Origin: Labia minor
Lineage: Eukaryota; Arthropoda; Insecta; Dermaptera; Spongiphoridae
Assembly (NCBI GenBank): GCA_963082975.1
Contig: OY720344.1
Span: forward strand, 12,449,580-12,513,579
Length of the DNA stretch: 64,000 nucleotides
Direction of reading: 5' to 3'
Part shown: in pieces, positions 44,861 to 56,640 of the stretch
Layout: each line of letters starts with the position of its first letter
Position numbering within the stretch: position 1 is the first letter of the stretch
Made by a program: the position numbers and the translations under genes
Notes under the pieces: generated by a model
Seen by the model: only the letters and a program-made list of their open reading frames with translations
What the model was told of the DNA's origin: nothing
Databases searched by the model: none

Positions 44861-46284
44861 TATGACATTGAAGTTGAATCCTCAAATAAGCCTATTTATT
44901 TTGGTACTTTTAAAGTTTTTTTTTTAAAAGAGGGATTTTAATTCATTTTTTATTTTAATTATTAATTAGATATAATTTTTATGATGCTGCATAATTTCTT
45001 AAGTTAAAATTTCCAGTAAATGTCAATTTACTCTTTTGATTCTATTTTAAGATTTAATAATTAAAGTTTAATAAATTTATTACGTAAATTCTATATTATA
45101 TATAAGTATTGTGAATCTTATAGATTATTTTATAAATTTGATTATTTTCATAAATACATATGGTGTATGAGGCTTAAACAAAATGAACATTTGCTATCTA
45201 TCAAAGTAGATATTGAAAGTTTGTACTAATTTTATTTTCTGAAAAGGATTATCCTTGACAAATATTGTATTGTAATTTTAGAAAATAAGCCGATTATAGG
45301 TTAAGTCTTTCAGAATCTTTCTCATTTGATATAAATGAAAATCCTTAATGGAAATATTATTTAAAGAACATACTATATATAAGTAATACAATGGTTATAT
45401 ATTATTAAATTATTTTAAAATTCCTATTTTTGTCAGTGTCTAGGTCTGAATATTATTCATTTTAATTTTAGAGAAAAATTTAATCCGAAAAATTATAAAT
45501 GTTTGTTTATAAAATATTTTTATATGTATCTTTTTTAATTTTATCATATTTAAATTAATGTAATTTTTTAATATTATATCTTTAAATTAACAATAATAAA
45601 TAAATTAGCAATAAAAGATGAATATTTTAATTCAAGAAGTTGTAATTCTCTTAGAAGAAATTTATGATGTCTGGGACCTCCCCCCTTTAAATATTTTTTT
45701 GTTTTTGTTCTACTCACTATTACTATCTAATTAAAATTTTTAAAAATAATAATAAAAGAAAATTCTTTATTCTTAAATGGAGTTACTGAGAAAATTACAA
45801 TTACACACCGAAAATTAAAATTTAATATTTACATACTAAAAAATATTTTTAATATTTTTAAATTTTGGGCTTTCTTCTTTACTGAAACCCCTAGGCACGT
45901 GTCTAGTATGTCTTGTGAGTAAAACGCTACTGATCAACAGGTTAAATTTGCTACTCTCCTGAATGCAACTTTATTTCTCTAATAATAATAATAATATGCA
46001 AAGATTAATGAAACTGTTAAAAAAATATTCAAATTCTTAAAAGTTGAAAAAAATGATTAAATCTTTTATATAATTTAATGGATAGCTTTAAATTTGATTA
46101 TATTCTTAAGATATATTTTTAAAGAGAAAATAGAGTAATTTTTCAGTAATATATTTTTTAAATATTAATAAAGACAAATTTAAAAAAAAAAACGCTAAAA
46201 AAATTATATACTTATAAATATTTACATTTTTTTTTCATTTCTCTTTTAAACGTTTAATTTTTGTATATAAATATAAAAATATAA

Positions 46285-46326
<42 letters not shown>

Positions 46327-46369
46327 AAGCATGATAATTATAATCTAGTTGTTGATTTATTTTTTTTTT
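44861..46369. other. AT-rich sequence
   Basis: No gene. A short G+C-richer patch (CCTAGGCACGTGTCTAG) lies at about 45889-45906. An (AT)n tract lies at about 46286-46322. Confidence 0.45.
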
Positions 46370-46590
46370 TTTGATAGTACCTATTAAAAGGAAAAAGATA
46401 GCAAAAACATTTGCTTTGAGTAGCTGGAGGCCAAACTCTATAAAGCTTTATATATATATGCAGCAAGAGATAGGGGTGGGTGTTGACGTCACCCGGCTCG
46501 GGTTTTCTGGTTCCGAGGATGAACTCTCCAAGGTGGGGCCACCTCGGGGTGAGACAACCTGTAGCTTCACCACAAACTAAATGAAGTAAT
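46370..46590 (+). other. structured G+C-rich island, nature unknown
   Basis: TTTATATATATATG at about 46448 is TATA-like. It is followed by GGGTGTTGACGTCACCCGG (about 46479), then CCGAGG...CCTCGG (46514-46547) enclosing GGTGGGGCCACC, which would fold as a nested hairpin. An open 69-codon frame (46371-46580) spans it but is not recognised. Possible small-RNA pseudogene, transposon end or exon. Confidence 0.3.
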
Positions 46591-47146
46591 TTGATCTCAA
46601 ATGGTTGACTTTGTGTTGCTATTCAAATATCAGCCATTCAAATAAAGTTATTCATATATATTATTTCTGAGGTCAAATCTTTGTTATTATATAAATTTAT
46701 CTTCGTTATCATTCAAAATTGATAGAACTGGAAAATCATTACAATAGGTATAATAAAAATTATCTAATATTTTTGTTAAATGTAAAAAAAAAAATCATTC
46801 ACAGCCACCACTGGCTTTGTGAAGGTGTCCATTACATACCCGACAATGAATATAAAATGGTAATAAATATGATCATTCGTATTTGTAAGTTGATTATTAT
46901 ACGAATGTTTAGGATATTCAAAGATTAAATAGTAATAAAAAAAGTTATTCTGTAAAAATGTTTATGTAAATCAAACATTTAAGAGAAATACTATTATATA
47001 AATTGATAGACACACCAAACATAATTTTTGAAAAATGACCCTTAAAATGCTTTATAAATGTTTAGCTATTTTTTCTCTTGTGAGCGATGATAAGGAAACT
47101 CACTCTATGTTTTTGCTTTTAGAAACAGAATCACTTTAAATACGAA
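46591..47146. other. AT-rich spacer
   Basis: A small hairpin CACAGCCA/TGGCTTTGTG lies at about 46801-46822. No gene. Confidence 0.45.
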
Positions 47147-47650
47147 GACAGGTCAATAAGTCCGTGGCTTTTTGAATTTCCCGTTTCTTAAATGAAATGG
47201 CAACACTGCTCCTGTGAGCAGGCCACCATCAGCTGACTCCTGAAGAAATTTGAACCAGATGGGTCTTTTAGTTTTTGTTTGACATCAATTAATAGCAGAC
47301 TACCTCTTGATTTGACAAGAAAATAGAAAAAGTAAATTTCCATGAAAATCCATGAATTGGAATACGAATTGCTCCCACATCCTTCCTATTTACCGGATTT
47401 AGCCCTATGTGACTATTTCTTGTTTCCAAACCTGAAGAAATGGCTAGGCGGAAAGTGGACTCCAACGATGAAATAATCCTACAAACAAATATCTATTTTG
47501 ATGTCCTCGACAAATCTTATTTTTTGGAAGGGATAAAAAAGTATATAGAGCTCAAATGAAACTATGTTGAAAAATACAATAATCTTTTATCCACAAACCT
47601 GTGTTTCTTTCAAAAGGTCGCGGACTTATTTTGATCTGCCCACACATACA
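47147..47650 (+). mobile_element. internally deleted mariner (second lineage)
   Basis: The ends AGGTCAATAAGTCCGTGGCT (left) and the complement of GTCGCGGACTTATTTTGATC (right) are imperfect inverted repeats; TA occurs just outside both (near 47147 and 47650). The 5' untranslated region runs to about 47340. Most of the transposase is missing. Confidence 0.85.
47342..47560 (+). pseudogene. mariner transposase C-terminal remnant
   Basis: From 47342 it reads MKIHELEYELLPHPSYLPDL, then CDYFLFPNLKKWLGGKW, with a stop at 47476 after a frameshift. In the next frame DEIILQTNIYFDVLDKSYFL and EGIKKYIELK follow, then a stop and NYVEK. This is the end of the D,D34D catalytic domain around the YSPDLAPxDYFLF signature, with a further short deletion. 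Non-functional. Confidence 0.85.
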
Positions 47651-47886
47651 TTGATTTATAGTAACAGTAGATTCTCATGTACATTTATTTTTTATTTTAT
47701 TTTTTTATATTTTATATATTTACATTTATTTATTTATATTTATTATATATTTTTTTAAATTTTAATTTAATAATCAAATATCAAATATCCAATGAAGAAC
47801 ATTTTTAAAAATAATTCAATATTTTATAATCATAATTATCTCTCTCTCTCTCTTTTTCAAATTTTACATTTTGAATTAAAAAAAAT
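47651..47886. other. AT-rich spacer with (CT)n
   Basis: A (CT)n tract lies at about 47840-47853. The flank up to 47886 (TTTTTCAAATTTTACATTTT) also occurs reversed beyond the R3 end at 53640-53660, so it may be part of that family. Confidence 0.5.
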
Positions 47887-48490
47887 CTGGAGTGTCTCCA
47901 CTCGACTATCTCCCAAATTTTAATTGGATTAATTAACATATATTATATTTAAATTAAATATAATTAATTATAAATTAAAATTAATAAATAATATTTATTA
48001 AATCAGCGCATGTTTGGCTTTTTGTTGATGGCACCACGTCACGTGTTGGCGAGTGAGATTGTTCAGTGTTAAAAAATTAATTCCGGTACTTTCAGCCATT
48101 CAATCAAGCTGAAATTCTATATATAGCAGTTTTATACAATTATTAATCATGTGAAAAATTATCAAACATATATCTTTATTTTTACGGTCACATTAGAGGG
48201 GAAAAAATCAAAACGTTGTAGGTATTGGCCCTCTTCCGGTTGAGCTACATTTCTCAAAAGTTGATAGCAAACTACGTATTTTGAATAATGCCCGTATACC
48301 AAATATCATGATTCTAGCTCAAACCGTTTTTTCGTAATCTTGTCTACATACATACACACATACATACACACACAGAGACATTTTTCTCAACCTTAGTGAA
48401 AATGATTCAGGAACCTTCAAAACGTATAAAAACATCAAAATCTCAACATCGAAGATTTTCGTGATCGCAATACTACCTCTGGCGAGATAG
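47887..48490 (-). mobile_element. R3 copy 2, reversed
   Basis: Plus reading starts CTGGAGTGTCTCCACTCGAC, ends GGCGAGATAG. The core microsatellite is CATA/CACA (about 48344-48376). It is about 80% similar by eye to the unit-B copy. A 64-codon minus-strand frame is a repeat artefact. Confidence 0.85.
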
Positions 48491-49354
48491 TAAAAAAACG
48501 GTGTTTCATTCAAAAAGTCACAAACTTATTGACCTGCTAACAACTGCTTCAATTTTAAAATTTAACTAAAAATGATTGTGAGAATGAATGATGATTGTCT
48601 AACTTTTCAACTAATAGGTTCTAATATCCTATGACATAGGTCAATGACGACAAATTACATTTAATTTCGATTATCAAACCAACTTAGAAATACCGTACAA
48701 CTTCTAAGTAAGATAATTAGAGACAGCTTAGGAGGCATTTGGCGATTTATTTTACACTTACGAGAAGGGAGCAATTATCTTTTGGTCGTCACCCACTTGT
48801 TGTTGATTGTACCACAATTGATTTATAAATCAATTATCTACACTGAATTAACTTAAATAGTAATTTAACTCAGATAGAATCAATCTAATTAAATGCAAAT
48901 TCAATGAAATTATTACAACATATTAGACATTTTTGGATAACAAATTATTTTACTAATAAAAATTCACAAAATGAATATATAATTATAAAAAAAAAACATT
49001 GTTTCAAACAGTTTAGTATTTAAATTGTGAGATTCTTTTAGATGATAAGGCTGATTTAATTTCTAAGGCCTGAAGGCATTTTTTTATTATTAGACAATTT
49101 AAAATGTTATGTTTTTAATCTTAAATTTAAGTATTTTTACCTAAAAGCAAAACAATTATTATTCAATAATCATTTAAATTTCTCGTAATTATTATTATTT
49201 ATTAGACACTATTATTTTATATGTTAATATATTTATTTAAAATTATTTTATTATAAAGAATTAAATAAATAATAATCAATTAAATCTGATATTTTTTTCA
49301 TATGCAACCAGAGATCGTTTTTATTCCATAAAATAAAAATATATCTTTTAACTT
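48491..49354. other. unassigned sequence
   Basis: 48600-48840 has fairly mixed composition (TCTTTTGGTCGTCACCCACT at about 48779) but no long frame. The rest is A+T-rich. Confidence 0.4.
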
Positions 49355-49645
49355 AATGTATTATCAATATATATAATTTCCGTCGTATGTATGTGATGTC
49401 TGTAACATTATGAAGTTAGTTACAAAAAAATTGTCAAAATTAGTTTAATTTGTTCCTATATTCATTTTTTTCTATATTTTGTTTTATTAAATTAAATAAG
49501 TGTCAAATAAAAATAATAAAAAAATTATTATGACTATTTGAATAAAGTTAATAATTTTATATTTAAACATTGTGTTTTTTGTAAGCATTTGAAACCAAAT
49601 TTTCTATAAAATATTATTTTTAATTAATTTCGTGGGGCTAGAAAC
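49355..49645 (-). repeat. R6 repeat, copy 1 (reversed)
   Basis: It is the reverse complement of 58990-59278 over about 285 bp, bounded by AATTTCCGTCGTATGTATG on one side and TTTCGTGGGGCTAGAAAC on the other. Non-coding. Family unknown. Confidence 0.85.
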
Positions 49646-50370
49646 TGCCAAAGTTTATGAATGAATTGGTTCATATACAACGAAAAACGTTTGGCGCATT
49701 TAGTTTTTCGTGGTATATGAACCAATAATAATCTAGGCTTATAGAAAAATTATTTTATTCTTTTTAGTCCATGAGAAAAACGTTATTTAATAAAAAATTT
49801 TTTATATTTATATTATTTTATGCTTTTTAGTGCAATTTATTTTGTTAAATTTATTTAATATAACAAGAGTATAGAAAAGATGATATTATACGAAAATTTG
49901 CAAATGTGATTAAAACAAATGGAAAGTAATTAGTTAATTGACATAATTATTAGTTTAATTTGCCTTTTAAAATAATAAAAATTAATAAATTTGTAGAAAA
50001 ATATAACAGTTAAAAAATATGTGTTTTGCCGAGATTCGAACCGCGGAGGCTCATTTATCCATCATGCATTTTAATATTCAAATTCCTACCAGGATAGTTG
50101 ACTATCTCCTTGTCAATAATAATCCTTCAGATGGTTCGAATGAAAATTAAAATATTAAAACAATTATTTAATGTTTAATTACATTAAAATTAATTAATTA
50201 TAATTCAATTATATTTCTTCCATACCTTCTAGGGATCCATTGAAATATCTATAAAAATTTTTAAAAGTCTATCTCAATTTAAAGTTGATGAAAAGAGCGA
50301 ACAGGCAGACAGACAAATATGAAGTAAAGTGATAAAAACGTTATAATAATTTTAATAAAAAATGCTCGTA
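49646..50370 (+). repeat. R4 repeat, copy 2, with foldback and tRNA-like segment
   Basis: A hairpin of 21-bp arms (49668-49688 and 49703-49723, one mismatch) contains ATACAACGAAAAAC. The segment at about 50030-50112, read on the minus strand, ends GCGGTTCGAATCTCGGC, a good B-box, so a tRNA-derived SINE piece seems embedded. The tail GCGAACAGGCAGACAGAC then GATAAAAACGTTATAAT matches copy 1. Confidence 0.6.
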
Positions 50371-50936
50371 AAAATGAACTGACAGTTTCAAGGTCTAATA
50401 TTTTTATTAATTATTCCTATTTATTGATTTTTTAAATAAATTATCGACGGTGTGATGAATAAAAAAAAGAAAGAATATGAACAAATTTACCTAATTAATG
50501 TTGGGTATCCACAAATCGTGTATTACGTGCAAGGGATGCTTTTCAAAGGATTAACGTTTTAATTTCATAAAATATCCGACCATATCGACAAGAGAACGGA
50601 TGATCAAGATCCAAAGGATCATAATTATTTACTACCCAAGACCTCATTTTTCTGTTTGATTTTGATTTATATTCAAGGTAATTTACATAAATGATATCAA
50701 TCAAATGATCTTACTAAAGGAGTCAATTAAAAGTTTATTAATTATACATATAAAATTAATAATACTCATAAATCTATTTAAATTTTAATTTAGAGAATAA
50801 ATGATTTAATAACGTCCATATATTTTTTTTTTTAATTTATTTGATTCGATTCATATTTTTTCTTTATTATAATATATTTCGAAATTTGGATATTTAATCC
50901 AATTACTTATACTAATAAAAAATTGTATTTAATTTG
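50371..50936. other. AT-rich spacer
   Basis: No gene recognised. Confidence 0.5.
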
Positions 50937-51492
50937 TTTAGGTTTCTACATAGGATTAGATTGCTATGCACAATATAGTATTTTATTATTATTATTATTA
51001 TTATTTATTTATTGCTATTTATTTATTTATTTATTATTTATTTATTTGTAAAGATAAATTGTTGTTTTTGATATTATTATTTTCTGCATAGTTTATTGTT
51101 GTTATTTTTATTATTATATTCTAGTCATGTTCAATGGGGACCCTTTTACACTCCCTTTTTGAGCGGTGATATTTTTTATTATTTATTCATCTATTGATTT
51201 ATTTATTGTATATTGCATTTGTTTATTGATTAATTATTGAATAGATTGTTTTTGGTCTAAAAGCAAAAATCATTCTTTCCAAGTGATCTACCCGGGGAGC
51301 GTTGAGTCTGACACAACGGAATCGGTCAGGATTCAGTAATTTACTGTTTGCCTGGCTGTGTCCCGGCGAAGAAGATGAAATTCTCCCTGTAGGGATCGCT
51401 TGGGGATAAATGAAATGTATCTTGTACGATGGATGATTTCTTTAAGGCACAAATGACCGTAGTAGCTAAAGTGCCCCGATCCTCAAAGAATA
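50937..51492 (+). mobile_element. LINE 3' end, second copy
   Basis: It opens with LFRFLHRIRLLCTI and a stop (about 50935-50979), the last residues of ORF2. Then come (TTA)n/(TTTA)n tracts, the GGGGACCCTTTTACACTCCC block, GGAATCGGTCAGGATTCAGT, and an end in AATAATAATAA. It is shorter than the copy at 1885 on the 5' side. Strong agreement of the 3' UTRs shows one family. Confidence 0.88.
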
Positions 51493-51854
51493 ATAATAAA
51501 AATTTAATATACCCATAATGTATATGTAACTATGTTATGTCTTTTTGATCATGAAAATTAATCGTAATTAAAAAAAAATTAATAAAAAAATGTTGAACAT
51601 GATTGAAGGTGGCTTAGAAAATAGTTGTATTAATTTGATTACTATTATTAGTATTATATTATATAAATATTATTTAAAACTTTAATACTAAACTTTCAAT
51701 AAATTTTTTAGGTCATGCTCCCTTCGTAGTGCTTGTATGAACAGGGCATACGACCTAAAGAAGATATTAGAATAACTTAAATTCTTATTAAAAGTATCAA
51801 AAAATAATTTCTGGGTATTTGAAAATTTAAAGGGATTGATGTTCTATGACTATA
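51493..51854. other. AT-rich spacer
   Basis: No gene recognised. Confidence 0.5.
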
Positions 51855-52173
51855 TATTGTACAACTAAAAAAAAACAAAAACCTCTGACTTTGTACGCCC
51901 TACGCAAGGACAACGTCTATCAAGCCGTTATATCAATGAGGTGTCCTATGATCAGTAGAACGGGTCCTCTCAACCTTTACCTTGATTTTCTTGATCGGAG
52001 GCGCTGTCAAGTAGCTTTTCCCCAAAGTTCCCGGAGGCTGGGTTGACTCCGTCCCATAGACCCCAGCTAGGGAAATTCCCTTGCCAGGCCTGGGACTTGA
52101 ACCCGGGACCATGTGAATGTGAGGCAGGTTCGCTACCCACACACCCAATGGCGCCCTCTATTGTACAACTAAA
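51855..52173 (-). mobile_element. tRNA-derived SINE with 15-bp target duplication
   Basis: TATTGTACAACTAAA is repeated exactly at 51855-51869 and 52159-52173. Between them (51870-52158), the minus strand begins GAGGGCGCCATTGGG and contains the B-box-like GGTCCCGGGTTCAAGTCCC about 50 bases in. It ends in a T-rich tail (GTTTTTGTTTTTTT). This is a clean retrotransposition signature. Open frames of up to 98 codons across it on both strands (51846-52339) are artefacts of its G+C-rich body. Confidence 0.92.
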
Positions 52174-53099
52174 GGTAATTATAAATTTAAATAATAATGG
52201 AAGAGGAATTCCTAACAGAGCAACCAATAATTATTATGAGGGATGCGAATTCTTAAAACTATATTTCCAATTTGTAAAATATGCCTTTTTTAAAGTAACG
52301 AACAGCTTCTTGAAGACGGCTGAAAAAGTTTTTTTATAACCCATTTAAAAGAAAATTATTCAATAAAATATATATACTTTGAATGAGATTCAAGTATTAA
52401 TTAATGAATTATATAATATTTGTTTATTATACATTTGCAGTTTTTGATACCATAAATTGGAAAAATATTTTATTCAATTATCTTTATTTTTAATGAAACA
52501 AACTAAAAAAATATTTTAATGAAATAATAGTAAAGAAATCATTTCAAATTTCAACCTCGAAGGGCTAAATCAGATTAGAAATCTTCGTGAAACGATATTC
52601 GCTCGAATTAACTTAATCATATTACCAGACTCCATTCAATTTACCTAATAACCACTAAACTTAATAATTAAGAAGTCAAATTGAATTTCCTTATGGTAAT
52701 TATATTTTTTATTTTATTGAAATTGAAATCTTTTCCATTTCAATAGAAATTAAAACTCAATAATCGCGTTAACATTTATTTTATTGATATTAGTGTGTTT
52801 TATTTGTTATTCCTTTGAGAGAGTGCATATGGGGCCTCCCACTCCAATATATGTCGGGTACAAAGGCGTAACCGAACCATGCCCCTCTGTCATTGAGCAT
52901 ATAAATTTTCTTTGTTGTCCAAAATTTAATTTAATAATCGAATTACGTTCTTAATAAACTATTATAAAAAGTATTATTTCAATTTTTAGAATTAATATCT
53001 TAATTCGTCCATTCACTCGACTTTCGTAGTACAACTCTATTCAAATTAGATTGCTAATAAAAAATGACAGACATTATACTATAATCTATTTCTTTTTTT
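52174..53099. other. AT-rich sequence with one mixed patch
   Basis: The patch 52815-52910 (GGGGCCTCCCACTCCAATAT) is not recognised. No gene. Confidence 0.45.
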
Positions 53100-53631
53100 C
53101 TATCTCGTCAGAGATAGTATTGCGATCACGAAAATTTTCGATGTCGAAATTTTGATGTTTTTATATGTTTTGAAGGTCCCTGAATCATTTTCACTAAGAA
53201 AAATGTCTGTGTGTGTATTTAGACAAGATTACGCAAAAACGGTTTGAGCTAGAATGATGAAATTTGGTACATGGACATTATTCAAAATTCATAGTTTTCT
53301 ATCAACTTTTGAGAAATGTAGCTCAACCGGAAGAGGGTCATTACCTACAATCTGTGATTTTTTCCCCTCTAAAGTGACCGTAAAAATAAAGATATATGTT
53401 TGATAATTTTTCACATGATTAATAATTGTATAAAACTGCTATATATAGAATTTCAGCTTGATTGAATGGTTGAAAGTACCGGAATTAATTTTTTAACACT
53501 GAACAATCTCACGCGCCAACACGTGACGTAATTTTAATTTATAATTTAATTAATTTAATTTAATTTAAATTAATATATGTTATTTAATCCAATTCTAATT
53601 TGTGAGATAGTCGAGTGGAGACACTCCAGAT
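53100..53631 (+). mobile_element. R3 copy 3
   Basis: It runs from CTATCTCGTCAGAGATAG to GTGAGATAGTCGAGTGGAGA then CACTCCAG. The core has only a short TGTGTGTGTA. Otherwise close to the unit-B copy. Confidence 0.88.
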
Positions 53632-53811
53632 TTTTTTTTAATCAAAAATGTAAAATTTGAAAAAGAGCCAAACAAGCGCTGCTTTAATAAATATTATTTA
53701 TTAATTTTAATTTATAATTTATAATTAATTAAATTTAATTTAAATATCAATTATTATCTGTTATTTAATCCAATTCAAATTACGATATAGTCGAGTGGAT
53801 ACACTCCTGCT
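53632..53811 (+). mobile_element. R3 partial 3' tail, in tandem
   Basis: After ATTTTTTTTAATCAAAAATG comes a second 3' half, AGCCAAACAAGCGCTGCTTT through ATATAGTCGAGTGGATACAC to CCTGC. Two R3 3' termini thus lie side by side in the same orientation. Confidence 0.8.
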
Positions 53812-56427
53812 TATTTCATATTATACCACCTAATAGAAATTGTCAAATATTACTAAAATTGTCGTTTTAATTCTACTATTTTATTATAAACACAAAATTC
53901 AATTTCTCATTATTGAAACTCTTCATCAAATTTAAATGTTAGAAAAAACTTTACTTTACTTAAGAATATATATATAAGTATAATTCTGTATAAAGGTTAT
54001 TTTTTTTCAATAAAAAATACACTTATAACCAGAAATAATATTTATTTATTGGAAAAAATAACTCCATTTAATAATAATAATAATAATAATAATAAAATAT
54101 ACATAATGTCATATTATATTTACATTGAAAAACTTAATTTATCTAAGAAAATAAAAAAAAAGACATTAATAGTATTATAGTAGTAAGAATAATTTTTTTT
54201 ATTTAAGAATAACAATAAATTGAAGTATTTAAAATTCCACTAGTATTAGTTAGTTTACTTGTCATTGTATTTACATTGTCAATAGCATTTATGGATATAT
54301 ATATATGCACGTTGTATAAAATCGATGAATTCTACTCATCAGTGTCCAAAACGCAAGTGACACTCCGACGTTCGTTATATCAATACTCGAATTCTATTGA
54401 AATCAATTAACTGGCTTTAGAAAATATAACAGAAGCATTTTATATTTACATTGAATAATAATAACAAAAAAAAAAGATCTATTTACATAATTGAATTGAG
54501 CAGTTTGAAGAGAAAAAAAGAGAAATAAAAATCATTTCAAGTAGATTCAATTGAATAATTATTAAAGGTTAAAAAAAAAACTTGCAATGATTTTTTTTCG
54601 TATAGAAAAAAATATAAATGTTAAATTTTAAATTGTGAAATTAATTTTATTCTAATAATTTATTTTTAGATTTTAGTTTATACATTTAGAAAAGTCATAT
54701 TCCTTTGTTATTTATCAGTTCTTGTTGCTTTGTTTTTAAATACTATTTTAAAATCAAAAATATTAATATATTAGTAATAAATAAATAAAAAAGATAATAG
54801 GAATGAAATTTATATTCATTTGAAATTTTGTAAATGTCCAATTATTTAAAATTTCATTATTTTTTTTAACATATATTGTATTATAATTATAATAAATTTA
54901 ATATAAAAATATATTATTATAATAAATTATTATATTATAATTATAAATTATAATAAAATTATAATTATAATTATAATAAAATTTTAATTATAATTTTATA
55001 ATAAATTTAATATAAAACAAAATATTTAGTTCTATGTATTAATGAAATTAATAACTTCTTGACACTTTTAAAATCACTAAATTAATTAATTTAATATTAT
55101 AGTGGAAACTCCATTCTTATTATAATATAGTATAATTATAATAATATAAAATAATTAATTCATAGTATCTTAAATAAAATAAATACCATGTAATGGATAA
55201 AATAATAATATAATTATTTAAATATATTGTTAATATTCGAGAAAGGATACTTTTCTCGATTATTACTTCTGTTTGATCAAAATTTATATTTTTTCACAAA
55301 TATGAATATAAAATAATAATGAGTGGATAATCTAAGTAATATTTTTTGATATTTTGTATGATCATTTTATTATTTATGATCCTATATATATATATATATA
55401 TATAATAAAATATGTGTATAAAAATGAAGGTATTTATTAGAATATAATTAAAAAATTAGCATTACATACATTTATTATTATTTATTATAAATAAATACAA
55501 TAAGAAAATGATTAATTCTATAATTTAAATTAATTTTAAAAAAAATAAAAAATAAATATAAGTTTATAAAAAATTTATTTATTTTACGAATTATTTTTAT
55601 GTACTTAATTATTATAATTTATTATAATTTTTATTTAAAGTACTATTTTCATTCTTTCAAATTGATTTTGAAATTATTTTATTACACACATTAAACTATT
55701 AGTTAGTATTTAATATTTAATTAAATATTTTATTCAATACAATAAGCAATTTTCTTTTTTTTTTTCAAATTTGTTTAATAATACAAAATAAATTTTTGTT
55801 TTATACGAACATAGTACCACGTTTTTAGCCACAATTATTCTATTATATTACAAATTATTTAAGTTTAATAATTTGATTCTATGAATAATATAGTTTATCC
55901 ACATAGGTATCGTATTAAAGTAGGTGGTTTAAATTGGTTTTGATAATAAAGTATAGTATAATGGCGAAAATGGCAAACATAATAAACTAAATACTAAACT
56001 AAAATTAAATTGACATATATTTCTTATAAATTTTAACCTTTGATAGGAAATAAAATATACTGAAATCATTAATATATAAAAAAAAAATTATAATTTTAGT
56101 TAATATTTAATATATATATATATCCAAATAAATTTATATTAATGACTTATTTTTATTTGTTTTAAAGTTTTTTAGAATAATTCATTTGATAATTAATTCC
56201 AACAAATAAATTATCCTACCAACTAGGGGATATTTAGAATTAAAATGAAAATTTGACATAACATAATGAATCAATATATAGGAACTCACAGGATCATGGA
56301 ATAAAATTTTTCTCTTTAATTATATTACATTCCATTCCATTATAAAACTTAATTTATATATAATTATTTATTAAATTTTGCCAATTAATGTTAAATTACC
56401 TCACATAAAATAAAATTATTAAAATTA
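53812..56427. other. long AT-rich stretch
   Basis: (AAT)n lies at about 54067-54095, TTATAA-type repeats at 54880-55010 and (TA)n at about 55383-55403. A small mixed patch (CACTCCGACGTTCGTTATAT) lies at 54361. No gene. Confidence 0.5.
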
Positions 56428-56640
56428 GTTTAGAAAAGTGACTCTCAACCACTGTGCCACAGCCGCGAGATTATGAGGCTCTTAAACATTTCCGACTTTT
56501 TTCTTAATTTTTTCAATTTGGTTCTAAAAAACAAGGTAAACCGTTTTTGGGACCACTTTTTTTCAATATACTTATTATACTTATTTTTTTCTTTGTGTGC
56601 CGCGGTAAAAAAAAAAAGGTTGAGAATCACTCGTTTAGAA
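56428..56640. mobile_element. hAT-type MITE with 8-bp target duplication
   Basis: GTTTAGAA occurs at 56428-56435 and 56633-56640. The 197-bp element between begins AAGTGACTCTCAACC and ends GGTTGAGAATCACTC; the ends pair over about 15 bp with two mismatches. Subterminal GTGCCACAGCCGCG and GTGTGCCGCGG are also related. Eight-base duplications and these CTCAACC ends are hAT hallmarks. No coding capacity. Confidence 0.9.

Noticed and set aside
46490..46590. Degenerate U1 snRNA
   Set aside because: AAGGTGG...GGTGAG loosely recalls the U1 stem-loop region, but the 5' splice-site-pairing ACTTACCTG and downstream stems are absent.
50030..50112. tRNA gene on the minus strand
   Set aside because: The B-box GGTTCGAATCTCGGC is good, but there is no acceptor-stem pairing or proper anticodon arm; a SINE head is more likely.
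51846..52339. Four open frames of 66-98 codons on both strands
   Set aside because: All overlap the SINE and read through its tRNA-like head and target duplications.
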